In this document: one piece after another, positions 54,177 to 56,324 of the stretch
Layout: each line of letters begins with the position of its first letter
How positions within the stretch are numbered: the first letter of the stretch is position 1
DNA from: Azospirillum sp. TSH64
GTDB lineage: Bacteria > Pseudomonadota > Alphaproteobacteria > Azospirillales > Azospirillaceae
Assembly: GCF_003116035.1 (NCBI RefSeq)
Contig: NZ_LGQW01000015.1
Location: forward strand, 3,301,658 to 3,357,981
Reading direction: 5' to 3'
Length of the DNA stretch: 56,324 bases
The notes under the pieces: generated by a model
The model's database searches: none
The model's input: the letters and a program-made list of their open reading frames with translations, nothing else
What the model was told of the DNA's origin: nothing
Position numbers and translations under genes: made by a program

Positions 54177-55532
54177 ATGACCGCCCCGCTTTCGCAGCCC
54201 TTCTCCATCCCCGGCATCCCGTCCGATGCCGACGCCGAGAGCGCCTGGATCGACGTGATCCGGAAGATGGACGAGACCTACGCCAATCTGGTGACGCAGC
54301 AGGTGGAGCTGGAGCGCAAGAACGCGGAGCTGGAAGAGGCGCAGGCCTTCATCGCCAGCGTTCTGGGCTCCATGACCGACGTCCTGATCGCCTGCGACCG
54401 CGACGGCCGGATCGAGCAGACCAACCCGGCGGCCGAACGGGCGCTCGGTTGCGCCGGGCGCGACCTGACGGGGCGTCCGCTGCGCGATTTCCTCGACCCG
54501 GCTTTCCATCCCGCCTTCGCCCGGCTGTGCAGCGCCGCCCTCCAGCGCGAGGAGGTCAGCGATGTCGAGCTGTCTCTGCGTGGCCCCACCGGCCCCTTCC
54601 CGGTCGCGGTCAACAGCACGGTACGCTACGACCAGCGTGGCCATGCCATCGGGCTGGTTCTGGTCGGCCGGCCCATCGGGGAATTGCGCCGCGCCTACCG
54701 CGACCTCGCCGCCGCCCATGAAGGGCTGAAGCAGACCCAGCAGCAGCTCGTCCATTCGGAAAAGATGGCTTCGCTCGGCCGGCTGGTGGCCGGGGTGGCG
54801 CATGAACTGAACAACCCGATCTCCTTCGTCTACGGCAACGCCCATGCCATGCGTCGCTATGTCGACCGGATGACCGCCTATCTCGACCGCGTGCATGACG
54901 GTGCCGCGCCGGAGGAGCTGGCAGGCTTGCGCAAGGACCTGCGCATCGACCGCGCCCGGGCCGATGCCGCAGCGACGCTGGACGGAATGCTGGAGGGGAC
55001 GGAGCGGGTGCGCGACATCGTGGCGGAGCTTCGCCGCTTCTCGTCGGAACAGAAGCACGCCTCGGAGCGCTTTGATCTGACGGGACTTTTGCGCTCCGCG
55101 GTCACCTGGGTCGCCAAGGCGCAGATGCCCGACCTGACCGTCGTTTTCGACCTGCCCGACACGCTGGACATCGCCGGCCATCCCGGCCATCTGCATCAGG
55201 TCGCGATGAATCTGGTCCAGAACGCCATCGACGCCATGTCCGGTGCTGCGGTCAAGCGGCTGGAATTGCATGGGCGGGAGGAGGCCGGAAAAGTCATCGT
55301 CACAATCCGCGACACCGGCCACGGCATTCCCGATGCGATCCTGGCCCGCGTCTTCGATCCCTTCTTCACCACCAAGCCGGTCGGCAAGGGCACCGGCCTC
55401 GGCCTGTCGATCAGCTACCAGCTGGTGCACGACCATGGCGGCGCGCTGTGCGCCGCCAACCATCCGGACGGCGGCGCACAGTTTACCCTGACTTTGCCGG
55501 CCGCCGGTCAGCGCGAAGGAGCCACAAGATGA
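54177..55532 (+). CDS. hupT: PAS sensor histidine kinase, HupT-like
   Basis: This 451-residue soluble kinase has a short coiled-coil start, a PAS domain (about 58-165, [15 protein letters not shown]), a coiled-coil linker and a histidine kinase core: phospho-acceptor His209 in [11 protein letters not shown]-box [10 protein letters not shown], and ATP motifs [16 protein letters not shown] and GTGLGLS. No membrane segment is present. Its stop overlaps the start of HupU, the hydrogen-sensing hydrogenase small subunit, matching the hupT-hupU-hupV order of Rhodobacter and relatives, where HupT phosphorylates the regulator HupR when hydrogen is absent. The symbol rests on that context plus architecture. 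Confidence 0.85.
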   Translation: MTAPLSQPFSIPGIPSDADAESAWIDVIRKMDETYANLVTQQVELERKNAELEEAQAFIASVLGSMTDVLIACDRDGRIEQTNPAAERALGCAGRDLTGRPLRDFLDPAFHPAFARLCSAALQREEVSDVELSLRGPTGPFPVAVNSTVRYDQRGHAIGLVLVGRPIGELRRAYRDLAAAHEGLKQTQQQLVHSEKMASLGRLVAGVAHELNNPISFVYGNAHAMRRYVDRMTAYLDRVHDGAAPEELAGLRKDLRIDRARADAAATLDGMLEGTERVRDIVAELRRFSSEQKHASERFDLTGLLRSAVTWVAKAQMPDLTVVFDLPDTLDIAGHPGHLHQVAMNLVQNAIDAMSGAAVKRLELHGREEAGKVIVTIRDTGHGIPDAILARVFDPFFTTKPVGKGTGLGLSISYQLVHDHGGALCAANHPDGGAQFTLTLPAAGQREGATR

Positions 55533-56324
55533 GAGAGCGCCCGCTGTCGGTGCTGTGGCTCCAGTCGGGCGGCTGCGGCGGCTGCACCATGTCGCTGCTC
55601 TGCGCCGAATCCCCGGATTTGCTGCTGCTGCTGGAGACCGCCGGCATCCGCCTGCTCTGGCATCCCAGCCTGTCGGAAGAAACGGGGGCGGAGGCAGTCG
55701 AGCTGTTCGAGCGCGTCCTGTCGGGGGCGGAGCCGCTCGATGTGCTGTGTGTCGAGGGATCGCTGCTGCGCGGCCCCAACGGCACCGGGCGCTTCCATGT
55801 TCTGGCGGGGACCGGCCGGCCGACCATCGACTGGGTACGCGATCTGGCCGCCGTCGCTGGCACCGTCGTCGCCGTCGGCACCTGCGCGGCCTTCGGCGGC
55901 ATCACGGCAGGCGGCGAGAACATCGCCGACGCCTGCGGCCTGCAGTATGAGGGCACGCAGCGCGGTGGCGCCTTGGGGACGGAGTTCCGCGCGCGTGGCG
56001 GCTTGCCGGTGGTCAATGTCGCGGGGTGCCCGACCCATCCAAACTGGGTGACCGAAACGCTGATGCTGCTGGCCGAAAACGCCCTCGCCGCTTCCGACCT
56101 CGATCTCTACCAGCGCCCGCGCTTCTATGCCGACCATCTGGTCCACCATGGCTGTCCGCGCAACGAGTATTATGAGTACAAGGCGAGTGCGGAGAAGCCA
56201 TCCGATCTCGGCTGCCTGATGGAACATATGGGCTGCCTTGGCACACAGGCGCATGCCGACTGCAACACCCGCCTGTGGAATGGCGAAGGCTCCTGCACCC
56301 GTGGCGGGTACGCCTGCATCAATT
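55529..56324 (+). CDS. hupU: Regulatory (hydrogen-sensing) NiFe hydrogenase small subunit, 3-prime end missing
   Basis: The 265 codons present encode the start of a NiFe hydrogenase small subunit. Cys16 and Cys19 (SGGCGGC), Cys119 (GTCAAFGG) and Cys167 (GCPTHP) are the proximal iron-sulfur ligands; His207 and Cys209 with later cysteines (229, 236, 245, 256, 263) should bind the other clusters. There is no N-terminal twin-arginine signal; the protein begins directly [15 protein letters not shown], so it stays in the cytoplasm as HupU/HoxB sensors do. It overlaps hupT by four bases. The large subunit (hupV) is expected downstream. Confidence 0.93.
   Translation, partial: MRERPLSVLWLQSGGCGGCTMSLLCAESPDLLLLLETAGIRLLWHPSLSEETGAEAVELFERVLSGAEPLDVLCVEGSLLRGPNGTGRFHVLAGTGRPTIDWVRDLAAVAGTVVAVGTCAAFGGITAGGENIADACGLQYEGTQRGGALGTEFRARGGLPVVNVAGCPTHPNWVTETLMLLAENALAASDLDLYQRPRFYADHLVHHGCPRNEYYEYKASAEKPSDLGCLMEHMGCLGTQAHADCNTRLWNGEGSCTRGGYACIN

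Overview
This window is GC-rich, gene-dense bacterial DNA and reads as a chromosome or large replicon of an alphaproteobacterium. The best guess is Azospirillum or a close Rhodospirillales relative. The reasons are a FruB/FruK/FruA fructose phosphotransferase operon with a LacI-type repressor, a hupT-hupU type hydrogen-sensing pair, a transmembrane-free globin-coupled chemoreceptor, imelysin-type iron genes and very GC-biased codon use. The genus is an inference. No tRNA, rRNA, CRISPR array, insertion sequence or integrase was found.

Layout. (1) 1-12743, minus strand: an exopolysaccharide locus, transcribed in the order flippase, glycosyltransferase-methyltransferase fusion, large orphan protein, Wzz/BY-kinase, GT4, GT2, O-antigen ligase/polymerase-like protein, GT4, and a further gene cut off at base 1. 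Most junctions are stop/start overlaps. A 518-bp gene-free, less GC-rich stretch lies upstream and probably holds the promoter. (2) 13262-19951: a LacI-type regulator divergent from fruB-fruK-fruA, with two palindromic operators, a sigma70-like promoter and a strong terminator. (3) 20030-21931: a small unknown protein and an RTX-type secreted calcium-binding protein. The RTX gene is put out of frame by a (GGGGA)4 repeat; three copies would restore one 450-residue protein. (4) 22022-25162: a LysR regulator divergent from glutathione-dependent formaldehyde detoxification genes. (5) 25214-31708, minus strand: an iron-responsive periplasmic operon (imelysin, multicopper oxidase, di-haem DUF1111 protein, second imelysin, DUF1513 protein) behind Fur-like boxes. 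(6) 31900-37169: a PLP sulfur-amino-acid enzyme, an AbrB-type permease, a globin-coupled chemoreceptor, a TetR regulator and a DUF4126 membrane protein.

(7) 37235-45006: a carotenoid-type cluster. An aldehyde dehydrogenase diverges from five tightly coupled genes: two CrtN/CrtP-family oxidoreductases, an acyltransferase, a GT2 glycosyltransferase and a sulfotransferase. It resembles the staphyloxanthin/C30 carotenoic acid glycosyl-ester route with an extra sulfonation step, and it is the strongest candidate for an undescribed pathway. (8) 45011-50160: MazG, a membrane diguanylate cyclase, an AraC regulator and an MFS exporter. (9) 50319-54118: a MarR regulator with a palindromic operator over its start codon, followed by an HlyD/FUSC/DUF1656 efflux set. 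(10) 54177-56324: a HupT-like histidine kinase and HupU, the regulatory hydrogenase small subunit, cut by the window end.

All calls come from reading motifs and gene order by eye. No database search or structure prediction was run.
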